DNA of 64,000 bases from Streptomyces hyaluromycini. Lineage in GTDB: Bacteria; Actinomycetota; Actinomycetes; Streptomycetales; Streptomycetaceae. A program made the position numbers and the translations under genes. This document shows positions 56,645 through 64,000 of this stretch, in pieces. Positions within the stretch are counted from its first letter, which is position 1, and the number at the start of each line of letters is the position of its first letter. Under the pieces are notes generated by a model, which was not told where the DNA came from, searched no databases, and saw only the letters and a list, made by a program, of their open reading frames with translations. Where the stretch lies: positions 62,001-126,000 of the forward strand of contig NZ_BCFL01000033.1 in the NCBI RefSeq assembly GCF_002217755.1, given 5' to 3'.

Positions 56645-58953
56645 CCAACGAGACCGTCACCACGACCACGGCCGCGGAGACCCCCGTCGCCGCCCCCGAG
56701 CCGCTGCCGCACGGCCTCGGCGTGTCGCTGCCCGCCGCCGACGCGGGCGCGAAGACCGAGGGCACCTTCCCGTACGCGGCCGACCTGTGGGCCGAGGGCC
56801 TGCTGTGGGCGGCCGTACTGCGCTCCCCGCACCCGCACGCGCGCATCGTGTCGATCGACACCAGCCACGCGCGCGAGATGCCCGGCGTACGGGCCGTCGT
56901 CACCCACGAGGACGTCCCCGGCACCCCGCGCCACGGCCGGGGCACCCCGGACCGCCCGGTCTTCGCCTCCGAGGTCGTACGGCACCACGGCGAGCCCATC
57001 GCGGCCGTCGCCGCCGACCACCCGGACACGGCCCGGATGGCCGCCGCCGCCGTCATCGTCGAGTACGAGATGCTCGACCCGGTCATCGACCCCGAGCAGT
57101 CCTTCGAGGCCGAGCCGCTGCACCCCGACGGCAACCTGATCCGGCACATCCCGCTCCAGCACGGCGACCCGGACGCGACCGGCGAGATCGTGGTCGAGGG
57201 CCAGTACCGCATCGGCCGCGCCGACCCCGCCCCCATCGGCGCCGAGGCCGGACTCGCCGTGCCCCGCCCCGACGGCGGGGTCGAGCTGTACCTGGCTTCC
57301 ACCGACCCGCACACCGACCGCAACACGGCCGCCGCCTGCTACGGCCTGTCGCTCGAACAGGTGAAGATCGTCGTCACCGGCGTGCCCGGCGCCACCGCCG
57401 ACCGCGAGGACCAGGGCTTCCAGCTGCCGCTCGGCCTGCTCGCCCTCAAGACCGGCTGCCCGGTCAAACTCACCGCCACGCGCGAGGAGTCCTTCCTCGG
57501 CCACGCCCACCGCCACCCCACCCTGCTCCGCTACCGGCACCACGCCGACGCCGAGGGCAAGCTGATCAAGGTCGAGGCGCAGATCCTGCTCGACGCGGGC
57601 GCCTACGCCGACACCTCCGCCGAGTCCCTGGCCGCCGCCGTCTCCTTCGCCTGCGGCCCGTACGTCGTCCCGAATGCCTTCATCGAGGGCTGGGCCGTGC
57701 GCACCAACAACCCGCCCTCCGGCCACGTCCGCGGCGAGGGCGCCATGCAGGTCTGCGCCGCCTACGAGGCGCAGATGGACAAGCTGGCGAAGAAGCTCGG
57801 CCTCGACCCGGCCGAGATCCGCCTGCGCAACGCGCTCGCGACCGGTGACGTGCTCCCCATCGGCCAGACGGTGACCTGCCCGGCCCCGGTCGCCGAACTC
57901 CTCCAGGCGGTACAGGACTTCCCGCTCCCCGCGCTGCCCAAGGACACCCCCGAGGACGAGTGGCTGCTGCCCGGCGGCCCCGAGGGCGCGGGCGAGCCGG
58001 GCGCGGTGCGCCGGGGCGTCGGCTACGGCCTCGGCATGGTCCACATGCTCGGCGCGGAGGGCGCCGACGAGGTCTCGACGGCCACCGTCAAGGTCCACGA
58101 CGGCATCGCCACCGTGCTCTGCGCGGCCGTGGAGACCGGCCAGGGCTTCACCACCCTGGCCCGCCAGATCGTCCAGGACACCCTCGGCATCGACGAGGTC
58201 CACGTGGCCCCCGTCGACACCGACCAGCCGCCGGCCGGCCCCGGCTGCCGCGGCCGCCACACCTGGGTCTCCGGCGGTGCCGTCGAACGCGCGGCCAAGA
58301 TGGTCCGCACCCAGCTCCTCCAGCCCCTCGCCCACAAGTTCGGCATGTCGACCGAGCTGCTCCAGATCACCGACGGCAAGATCACGTCGTACGACGGCGT
58401 CCTGTCGACCACCGTCACCGAGGCGCTGGACGGCAAGGAGCTGTGGGCCACCGCCCAGTGCCGCCCCCATCCGACCGAGCCGCTGAACGCCGAAGGCCAG
58501 GGCGACGCCTTCGTCGGCCTCGCCTTCTGCGCGATCCGCGCGGTCGTCGACGTCGACATCGAGCTGGGCTCGGTGCGGGTCGTGGAGCTGGCCGTCGCCC
58601 AGGACGTGGGCCGGATCCTCAACCCCGCGCAGCTCAACGCCCGTATCGAGGCCGGTGTCACGCAGGGCGTGGGCATCGCCCTGACGGAGAACCTGCGCAC
58701 CCCGCGCGGGCTGATCCGCCACCCCGACCTCACCGGATACGCCCTGCCGACCGCCCTCGACGCCCCCGACATCCGGATCGTCAAACTCGTCGAGGAACGG
58801 GACGTGGTCGCCCCCTTCGGCGCCAAGTCGGTCAGCGCGGTGCCGGTCGTGACGTCCCCGGCGGCCATCGCCTCCGCCGTCCGCGCGGCCACCGGCCGCC
58901 CGGTCAACCGCCTCCCGATCCGCCCGCAGGCGGCGGTGGTCACGGGCCAGTGA
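56641..58953 (+). CDS. Xanthine dehydrogenase-type molybdopterin-binding catalytic subunit
   Basis: The 770-residue catalytic subunit, which binds the molybdenum cofactor and hydroxylates purines or aldehydes. It has LWAEGLLWAAVLRSPHPHARI (first barrel), GIGAEAGLAV-type loops, GHVRGEGAMQVCAAYEAQMDKLA, TGQGFTTLARQIVQDTLGI (cofactor loop), and ending EAQGDAFVGLAFC-like glutamate region (AEGQGDAFVGLAF) and VAQDVGRILNPAQLNARIEAGVTQGVGIAL. GTG 56641 overlaps the previous stop. The usual substrate is xanthine or hypoxanthine, but the pocket cannot be resolved by eye. No cofactor-insertion XdhC gene is next to it. Confidence 0.95.
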   Translation: MTNETVTTTTAAETPVAAPEPLPHGLGVSLPAADAGAKTEGTFPYAADLWAEGLLWAAVLRSPHPHARIVSIDTSHAREMPGVRAVVTHEDVPGTPRHGRGTPDRPVFASEVVRHHGEPIAAVAADHPDTARMAAAAVIVEYEMLDPVIDPEQSFEAEPLHPDGNLIRHIPLQHGDPDATGEIVVEGQYRIGRADPAPIGAEAGLAVPRPDGGVELYLASTDPHTDRNTAAACYGLSLEQVKIVVTGVPGATADREDQGFQLPLGLLALKTGCPVKLTATREESFLGHAHRHPTLLRYRHHADAEGKLIKVEAQILLDAGAYADTSAESLAAAVSFACGPYVVPNAFIEGWAVRTNNPPSGHVRGEGAMQVCAAYEAQMDKLAKKLGLDPAEIRLRNALATGDVLPIGQTVTCPAPVAELLQAVQDFPLPALPKDTPEDEWLLPGGPEGAGEPGAVRRGVGYGLGMVHMLGAEGADEVSTATVKVHDGIATVLCAAVETGQGFTTLARQIVQDTLGIDEVHVAPVDTDQPPAGPGCRGRHTWVSGGAVERAAKMVRTQLLQPLAHKFGMSTELLQITDGKITSYDGVLSTTVTEALDGKELWATAQCRPHPTEPLNAEGQGDAFVGLAFCAIRAVVDVDIELGSVRVVELAVAQDVGRILNPAQLNARIEAGVTQGVGIALTENLRTPRGLIRHPDLTGYALPTALDAPDIRIVKLVEERDVVAPFGAKSVSAVPVVTSPAAIASAVRAATGRPVNRLPIRPQAAVVTGQ

Positions 58954-59269
58954 GCCCGTCCGGGGCCGGCCGCCGGACCCGACGCCGAACCACGCCCGCG
59001 CACCCGGCCGTCGGGACTGCGGCCGGGCACCTCTGAACCCACCGTGGAACAGGCGGTGGAGGAGATTCTCACCGGGACGGAACGGTCCAGGGTCGCCTGA
59101 CGTCTCTTCAGCGGGGCGTTGTCAGTGCCGCGGCGTAGTGTTCTGGGCAGTGGGGACGGCCGTTCCGGAGGGGAAGCCCGGACGACCCGCCATGCCCTGC
59201 CGACTTCGACGCACGACGCACCACCAGACCCACTTGCACGTCCTGAACACTTTGATCGCGGGGGCAGCG
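58954..59269 (+). other. Intergenic region after the molybdoenzyme operon
   Basis: About 316 bases without a confident gene. The frame of the catalytic subunit stays open for 48 codons after its TGA and ends VEQAVEEILTGTERSRVA before another TGA at 59098; its GC at third positions is lower than in the real gene. A TAGTGT -10-like element at 59136-59141 may belong to the SUKH-like gene. Confidence 0.4.
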
Positions 59270-60439
59270 ATGAGCACGATCAGCACGACCGGCAGCGGTG
59301 CGGCGACGATCACGCTGACCGAGGCTGAAATGGACCGATACATCACGCACGAACCGACCCGCAGCCGGCTCGCCGGCCCCGGACTGCCCGACAGCGGCGG
59401 CCTGCTGACGTTCGAGCCGCTGCGCACGGCCGGTCTGCGCACGCTCGCGGACGTCACGGACGGCCCGTCCCGGCTCGCGGAGGAGCTCCGGGACCGCCTG
59501 GTGATAGGGGAGCTGCTGGCCCCGGCCGGCCTGGACCCGGAGTCGATCCTCCTCGACGGCGGCACCGGCGAGATCACCACGGCCTACCTGATCGACCCCA
59601 CCGACCCCCGCCCGCTGGCGCCCTCGCTGGAGACGCTGCTGCGCTTCGCCGCGGTCACCGAGGAACTGACGGGCCTGCGCGGCCGTTTCGCCTCCCTCGC
59701 CGGGACGTACGGCACGAAGGCGGCCACCGAGGCCTCCCGCAAGCTCCTGGAGCTCTTCGAGGAGGGCACGGCCGGCCGCGTCCCGCCGTACTGGAAGGCG
59801 ACGGCCCTGATCCGCCCCCTCAGCCTGGTCGCGGGCCCCGGCACGGACTCCGGGCTGGCCGTCGACCTGCCGGCCCGGCTCCTGGACCAGGAGTTCGGCC
59901 AGGGCCGGGTGGCCCGCTTCGAGGAGGTCGACTTCCCGCCCACGCTCACCCACGAGCCGACCCGCCGCTTCCTGCGCGAGACCGGCCTGCCCGAGGACGC
60001 GGTCCTCTTCCACCTCGACCCGGACGCCCCGCTCCCCACCCTGTGGGAGTACTTCACCGACATCCACCCGGGCGGCTTCCCCCTGGACGACCTCCCGTCC
60101 CACGCCGACCGGCTCATACGCCTCGGCTACCTGGTCGAGGACAACAGCCTCGTCGTGGACGGCACCACGGGCGCGATCCTCAACTTCTCCGAGCCCGAGG
60201 CGACGCTCTACCCCCTCAACACGGACATCTCCACGCTCGCCTACACCCTCTGGCTCCTGCACCACGAGCGCACCATCGACGAGCACCTGAACCACGAACT
60301 CACCACGGAGGCCTACGACCAGCTCGCCGCGACCATGCTCCACACCCTCGCGACCATCGACCCCACGCCCGTGACGACGGACGCCGACTGGCACTACTGG
60401 ACGGAGCTGTTCCAGGACGAGGCGGGCGGGGTGCTGTAG
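59270..60439 (+). CDS. Tandem SUKH-4-like immunity protein
   Basis: A 389-residue cytoplasmic protein with two diverged copies of one fold: residues about 23-175 (YITHEPTRSRLAGPGLP, TYGTKAATEASRKLLELFEEG) and about 205-380 (TLTHEPTRRFLRETGLPED, HADRLIRLGYLVEDNSLVVDGTTGAILNF). I assign it to the SUKH-4 group of bacterial immunity proteins from memory of this pattern. No toxin gene lies next to it, so it may be an orphan that protects against incoming toxins. ATG 59270 is preferred to codons upstream, which have poor codon use. A short 12-bp direct repeat (60450-60461 and 60469-60480) lies between it and the response regulator end. Confidence 0.85.
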   Translation: MSTISTTGSGAATITLTEAEMDRYITHEPTRSRLAGPGLPDSGGLLTFEPLRTAGLRTLADVTDGPSRLAEELRDRLVIGELLAPAGLDPESILLDGGTGEITTAYLIDPTDPRPLAPSLETLLRFAAVTEELTGLRGRFASLAGTYGTKAATEASRKLLELFEEGTAGRVPPYWKATALIRPLSLVAGPGTDSGLAVDLPARLLDQEFGQGRVARFEEVDFPPTLTHEPTRRFLRETGLPEDAVLFHLDPDAPLPTLWEYFTDIHPGGFPLDDLPSHADRLIRLGYLVEDNSLVVDGTTGAILNFSEPEATLYPLNTDISTLAYTLWLLHHERTIDEHLNHELTTEAYDQLAATMLHTLATIDPTPVTTDADWHYWTELFQDEAGGVL

Positions 60440-60470
60440 CGGCGGGGCAGGTCAGGTCACCCGGGGCGGG

Positions 60471-61148
60471 TCAGGTCACCAGGCCCTGGCGATAGGCGTA
60501 GACGACGGCCTGGACACGGTCGCGCAGACCCAGCTTGGCGAGGATGCGGGACACGAAGGTCTTGACGGTCTCCGGGCTGAGCACGAGGGCCGCGGCGATC
60601 TCGCCGTTGGAGAGGCCGTCCGCGATCAGCCGCAGCACCTCCAGCTCGCGCGGGGTCAGCGGAACGCCGTGCGGGGTGCCGCCGTCGGCGGGGCGGATGC
60701 GGGCGGCGTAGCGGCCCACGAGCTGCCGGGTCACCTCGGGGTCCAGCAGGGCCGCGCCCGTGGCCACGGTCCGGATGCCGTGCAGCAGCCGGTCCGGCGG
60801 CGCGTCCTTGAGCAGGAAGCCGCTGGCGCCCGCGCGCAGGGCCTCGTAGACGTACTCGTCCAGGTTGAACGTCGTCACCACGAGCACCTTCACCGGATGC
60901 GGCACCCCGGCACCGGCGAGCAGCCGGGTGGCCTCGATGCCGTCGAGGACCGGCATCCGGACGTCCATCACCACGACGTCGGGGCGCAGCCGCCCGGCGA
61001 GGTCGACCGCGGCCTGCCCGTCCCCGCACTCGCCCGCCACCTCCAGGTCGGGCTGCGCGTCGATGATGGTCGCCAGGCCGGTGCGGATCAGCACCTGGTC
61101 GTCGCAGACCAGGACCCGGATCGGTGCCGCCTCGCCCGCGGCGGTCAC
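60471..61148 (-). CDS. NarL/FixJ-type response regulator
   Basis: A 225-residue two-component regulator. The receiver (about 10-125) has the acidic pair CDD, the phospho-Asp in PDVVVMDVRMP and Lys in FLLKDAPPD. The LuxR-type helix-turn-helix (about 160-220) reads LTPRELEVLRLIADGLSNGEIAAALVLSPETVKTFVSRILAKLG. GTG 61148 overlaps the kinase stop (GTGA). It forms one operon with the sensor kinase and the protease-like gene. The target genes cannot be known; the protease at the operon head is a candidate for co-regulation. Confidence 0.95.
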   Translation of the reverse strand: MTAAGEAAPIRVLVCDDQVLIRTGLATIIDAQPDLEVAGECGDGQAAVDLAGRLRPDVVVMDVRMPVLDGIEATRLLAGAGVPHPVKVLVVTTFNLDEYVYEALRAGASGFLLKDAPPDRLLHGIRTVATGAALLDPEVTRQLVGRYAARIRPADGGTPHGVPLTPRELEVLRLIADGLSNGEIAAALVLSPETVKTFVSRILAKLGLRDRVQAVVYAYRQGLVT

Positions 61149-62344
61149 GCCGGGTTCCCCACGGGTATCCGGGCCCGGACGACGAACCCGCCGTCCGCCT
61201 GCCGGCCGGCGCTGAACTCGCCGCCCAGCACGGCCACCCGCTCCCGCAGACCGGCGAGCCCGCGCCCGCTCCCGCCGGGGGACGCGGTCGGCCGCCCGGA
61301 ACCGCCGGAAGCGCCGGGGCCGCCGAGCCCGTCCGTGTCGACCTCCACGGTGATCTCCTTCTCGCCGTGCCGGACCCGTACCGAAGTGCGGCTGCCGTGG
61401 GCGTACTTGAGGGCGTTCGTCAGGGACTCCTGTACCACCCGGTAGGCCACCAGGTCGGCGCTGCCGGCCGAGTCCGTCGGTGTGCCCTCCTCGGTGAACT
61501 CCACCGGCTGCCCGGCCCGGCGCGTCTGCTCCACGAGCGTGAGCAGCCGGCCGGCCGGCGGGGTCCTGACCCCCGTACCGCCGGTGCCGGTGCCGTGGTC
61601 GGGATTGAGCAGGTCGAGCAGATGGCGCAGGTCGGAGATGGCCCGCCGCCCGGTGTCGGTGACGGCGGTCAGCGTCTGGTCGAGGCGGTCCGGCGCGGCG
61701 GTCAGATACCGGGCCGCCTCCGCCTGCACGACCATCGCCGTCACATGGTGGGTCACCACGTCGTGCAGCTCGCGGGCGATACGGGTGCGCTCGGCGGTGC
61801 GGGTGTCCTCGGCGACACGCCGCCGGCGTTCGGCCTCCGCGGCCCGGGTGGAGCGCAGCCACGCCCCGACGCCCCACGCGAGGACCAGCGCCAGGTAGAA
61901 CGTCACGAACCCGCTCGCCGTCTCGCCTCCCGACCCCAGCCGGTGCAGCGCGACCGCCAGCGGCACGTAGGCCGCGGAGAACACGAGCGCGCCGGCCCGC
62001 CGGTGCCGTTCCAGATGGGCGCCGGTGCTGATCAGGGCGAGCGGCAGCGCGGTACCCGCGACCGAGTGGTAGCCGCGCAGCTGGTCGACGGCGAAGCCGA
62101 GGGACACCAGGGCCAGCGAGACGGCCGGCCACCGCCGGCGCACGGCGAGCGGCAGGCACTCCAGGCCCAGCACCGCGATGGTCAGCGCGTCGAAGGGGCG
62201 GGTCGGCAGCTCTCCGACCTGGGTCCCCTTGCCGTGCAGGGCCGGCAGGAACGACCCGGCCAGGAGCAGCAGCCCGAGCGGCAGATCCCGGACCGTGACG
62301 TCGAGCCGGTGCCACCACCCGGGCGCCTGCCGAGGACTGATCAC
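61145..62344 (-). CDS. Membrane sensor histidine kinase (HisKA_3 type)
   Basis: A 399-residue kinase. Four to six N-terminal membrane helices (about 20-160) act as sensor, followed by a charged linker and the HisKA_3 dimer helix with the phospho-His in TARELHDVVTHHVTAM (RIARELHDVV). The ATPase domain has LTNALKYAH (N-box) and GSGRGLAGLRERVAVLGG (G-box). GTG 62344 is used because the protease stop overlaps it (GTGA). Its partner is the response regulator downstream. Signal unknown. Confidence 0.93.
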   Translation of the reverse strand: MISPRQAPGWWHRLDVTVRDLPLGLLLLAGSFLPALHGKGTQVGELPTRPFDALTIAVLGLECLPLAVRRRWPAVSLALVSLGFAVDQLRGYHSVAGTALPLALISTGAHLERHRRAGALVFSAAYVPLAVALHRLGSGGETASGFVTFYLALVLAWGVGAWLRSTRAAEAERRRRVAEDTRTAERTRIARELHDVVTHHVTAMVVQAEAARYLTAAPDRLDQTLTAVTDTGRRAISDLRHLLDLLNPDHGTGTGGTGVRTPPAGRLLTLVEQTRRAGQPVEFTEEGTPTDSAGSADLVAYRVVQESLTNALKYAHGSRTSVRVRHGEKEITVEVDTDGLGGPGASGGSGRPTASPGGSGRGLAGLRERVAVLGGEFSAGRQADGGFVVRARIPVGNPA

Positions 62345-63180
62345 CGCGGCAGTGTAGCGACGGAGCCGGCCGGGACACCCCGTCGCGGACGCGGTACCAG
62401 GTGCCCCCGCCGCCTGGCGAGCCACAGGAACGCGACCGTCACCAGCACCCCGAGCAGCACCGAGTACACGCTCGCCTCCGGCCCGAACTGCCCGCCGGTG
62501 ACCAGCCGCGACCCCGAGGTGGAGGCGTCCAGCAGCCCCTGCTGCGCTCCGCCGCTGCCGGAGACCTCGGTGCCGAAGATGCCGGACTCGGCGAAGTTCC
62601 AGCCGAAGTGGAGGCCGATCGGCAGCCAGAGGGTGCGGGTGGCGGCGTACGCGGCACCGAGCATGCCGCCGGCCTCGATCGCGATGGCGAGGGCGCCCCA
62701 CACGGTCGCGTCCTTGTTGAGCAGGTGCATCATCCCGAACAGCGCCCCGGTCGACACCAGCGCGATCCAGGTCCCGGTGCGCTCCTCGACGATCCGGAAC
62801 AGCACGCCCCGGAAGAGCAGTTCCTCCGTCACAGCGGCGGCGACCATGTACCCGACGACCCCCACCGCACCCCCCACCGAGCCCACCCCATGGACGGAGT
62901 AGTCCCCGAGGAAGGCGATGTTCCCGATGACGCACGCGAACGTCACCACACCTATGGCCGTCCCCCGCCCGAACGCCACCCGGGCACCCTCCCGCCCCAC
63001 CTCCACGCTCGGCCGATGCTCGGTCCGCCGTACCACCCACCCGTAGACGAGCACCGCGACCACGGCGGTGAGCAGGCCGAGGACCAGGGTGAGGAACCAG
63101 TTCCCCTGCACCGCGGCGACGCCCTGCCCCCCGACGAAGGCGACCGCCGCGACCGCCAGGAGCTGCCAGACCAGCCTCAT
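62341..63180 (-). CDS. CPBP-family intramembrane glutamic protease
   Basis: A 279-residue membrane protein with about seven helices. The CPBP/Abi motifs are VTEELLFRGVLFRIVEE (E-E-x3-R), FGMMHLLN and LPIGLHFGWNFAESG. It could process membrane proteins or peptides, or give self-immunity to bacteriocins. ATG 63180 has GAGGGAG before it; an earlier ATG at 63210 lacks one. It is the first gene of the operon with the kinase and regulator, so the two-component system may control or sense its activity. Confidence 0.92.
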   Translation of the reverse strand: MRLVWQLLAVAAVAFVGGQGVAAVQGNWFLTLVLGLLTAVVAVLVYGWVVRRTEHRPSVEVGREGARVAFGRGTAIGVVTFACVIGNIAFLGDYSVHGVGSVGGAVGVVGYMVAAAVTEELLFRGVLFRIVEERTGTWIALVSTGALFGMMHLLNKDATVWGALAIAIEAGGMLGAAYAATRTLWLPIGLHFGWNFAESGIFGTEVSGSGGAQQGLLDASTSGSRLVTGGQFGPEASVYSVLLGVLVTVAFLWLARRRGHLVPRPRRGVPAGSVATLPR

Positions 63181-63418
63181 GATGACTCCCTCACAGGATC
63201 CGCAGCCCAACCGCTGCGACTGGCCCGAACGCTACGGATCGGCCGCCCCGCAATCGTCACCACGCAGTGGACACCTGCCTGTAGCTCGCACGGGGGACAC
63301 CCCGAACGGCCGTCACCACTCAGGCGGGCGCGCTCCGGTCACTCACCGTCATCACAGCGGATGCGCGGCCGCACGCCTCCACCTAACGTCGCAGGTGAGG
63401 ACCAGCCAGGGAGCGGAC

Positions 63419-64000
63419 ATGACCCGAACCAAGCGCAGCAGGACCCGTGGCACGGCCCGTAAGCCGGCGCCGAGGATCTCGTCCCGCGTGGTGACGTCAC
63501 CGACGGCGCCCACTCCGACGGCACCCGAACGCGGGTCGCCGCAGCCGGCGCCGCCCCGTGATCACGCCTTCCCGCACGGCCCACCGCGCCGGCCGACCCG
63601 CATGCGGATATCCGGGACCAACCCGTGGTCGGTCACGGTGATGAGCTTCTTCTTCCTGACGGGACTGGGGGTGTGTGTCCTCGGCGCCGCTCTCGCCACG
63701 TCGGTGCTGCTGGACATCGTGGCCCCGGGCGAGTGGCCGACGCCGTGGGAGACGCTGGTCGTCGCCACCGGGGTCGTCGCGCTGGAGATCCTCCTGGGCA
63801 CCGTTCTGGCCTGCCTGTGCGGCTTCATGTACAACTACACCGCCCGGTTCAGCGGCGGTGTCGAAGTGGCCCTGACCGGCGATCTCAGCGACCCGCCCCC
63901 GGCCGCCCAGGCCCTCCGGCTCCTGACACGGCTGCACGCGCGCGCCCGCCGGCGCCTGGACGCCTGGACACCGGCCAACCCCTTTGCCGGCGGGCGCCTT
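63419..64000 (+). CDS. DUF3566 family membrane protein (3' end outside window)
   Basis: The gene begins at ATG 63419 with GGGAG five bases before it, and runs off the window after 194 codons. The N-terminal ~65 residues are Arg/Pro/Ala-rich and disordered. Then NPWSVTVMSFFFLTGLGVCVLGAAL begins the DUF3566 core with two membrane helices (the second ETLVVATGVVALEILLGTVLACLCG) and FMYNYTARFSGGVEVALTGDL. Most DUF3566 genes sit next to gyrA; this is an additional copy elsewhere. The tail (RLLTRLHARARRRLDAW) looks like a basic extension. Function is unknown. Confidence 0.85.
   Translation, partial: MTRTKRSRTRGTARKPAPRISSRVVTSPTAPTPTAPERGSPQPAPPRDHAFPHGPPRRPTRMRISGTNPWSVTVMSFFFLTGLGVCVLGAALATSVLLDIVAPGEWPTPWETLVVATGVVALEILLGTVLACLCGFMYNYTARFSGGVEVALTGDLSDPPPAAQALRLLTRLHARARRRLDAWTPANPFAGGRL

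Overview
The window is chromosomal DNA of a Streptomyces or a close relative. The evidence is very high GC with GC-rich third codon positions, frequent GTG/TTG starts and ATGA/GTGA gene overlaps, rare TTA codons, and a tmRNA whose tag reads ATSKRDSSQQAFALAA. The core gene order (ftsEX, S41 peptidase, smpB, ssrA, LysR regulator, matA-matB, narK block, sigU-rsuA, HelD-like gene, malic enzyme, hupA, murA, sugar ABC transporter, hexosaminidase) agrees with my memory of the middle of Streptomyces coelicolor chromosomes; I could not check this.

Layout. 1-4150: end of ftsE, ftsX, a secreted PDZ/S41 peptidase with a TTA codon, smpB, a 265-bp MITE-like element and ssrA. 4200-9700: an accessory cassette with a 1490-residue secreted polymorphic-toxin-like protein (ricin-B lectin domain, alanine-rich helical stalk, C-terminal nuclease-like domain) and an overlapping candidate immunity gene. 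9737-18222: an MFS exporter, a membrane protein, a LysR regulator and the overlapping matA-matB-acyltransferase operon for an extracellular aminopolysaccharide; matA carries a TTA codon. 18283-29979: an accessory antagonism island. On the minus strand lies a type VII-secretion/Rhs protein with a barnase-type tip, followed by its barstar and two further small genes. On the plus strand lies a lipoprotein, an exported protein, a small helical partner, a second protein with the same type VII N-terminal module, and a paralogous pair of small proteins. 30065-33150: DUF397/helix-turn-helix/ATPase regulatory trio and a toxin-antitoxin-like pair.

33182-46300: a uroporphyrinogen-synthase-like/winged-helix regulator with narK, small membrane and regulatory genes, ECF sigma factor sigU with anti-sigma rsuA, a HelD-like RNA polymerase motor, a predicted structured RNA with a strong terminator, an NAD-type malic enzyme, hupA, and a duplicated 62-bp tail of murA. 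46282-53796: murA, a YqgE-like gene, a DUF3039 gene, and a sugar ABC transporter (binding protein and two permeases, no ATPase) with a GH20 hexosaminidase; a DasR-like site and a palindrome precede it. 54084-58953: a three-subunit xanthine-dehydrogenase-type molybdoenzyme whose iron-sulfur subunit has a long disordered N-terminus and a Gly-Gly-Asn-Gln-Ser-Phe repeat tail. 59270-64000: a tandem SUKH-4-like orphan immunity gene, a CPBP protease/histidine kinase/response regulator operon, and the start of a DUF3566 membrane protein.

No rRNA, tRNA, CRISPR array, replication origin, integrase or transposase gene was seen.
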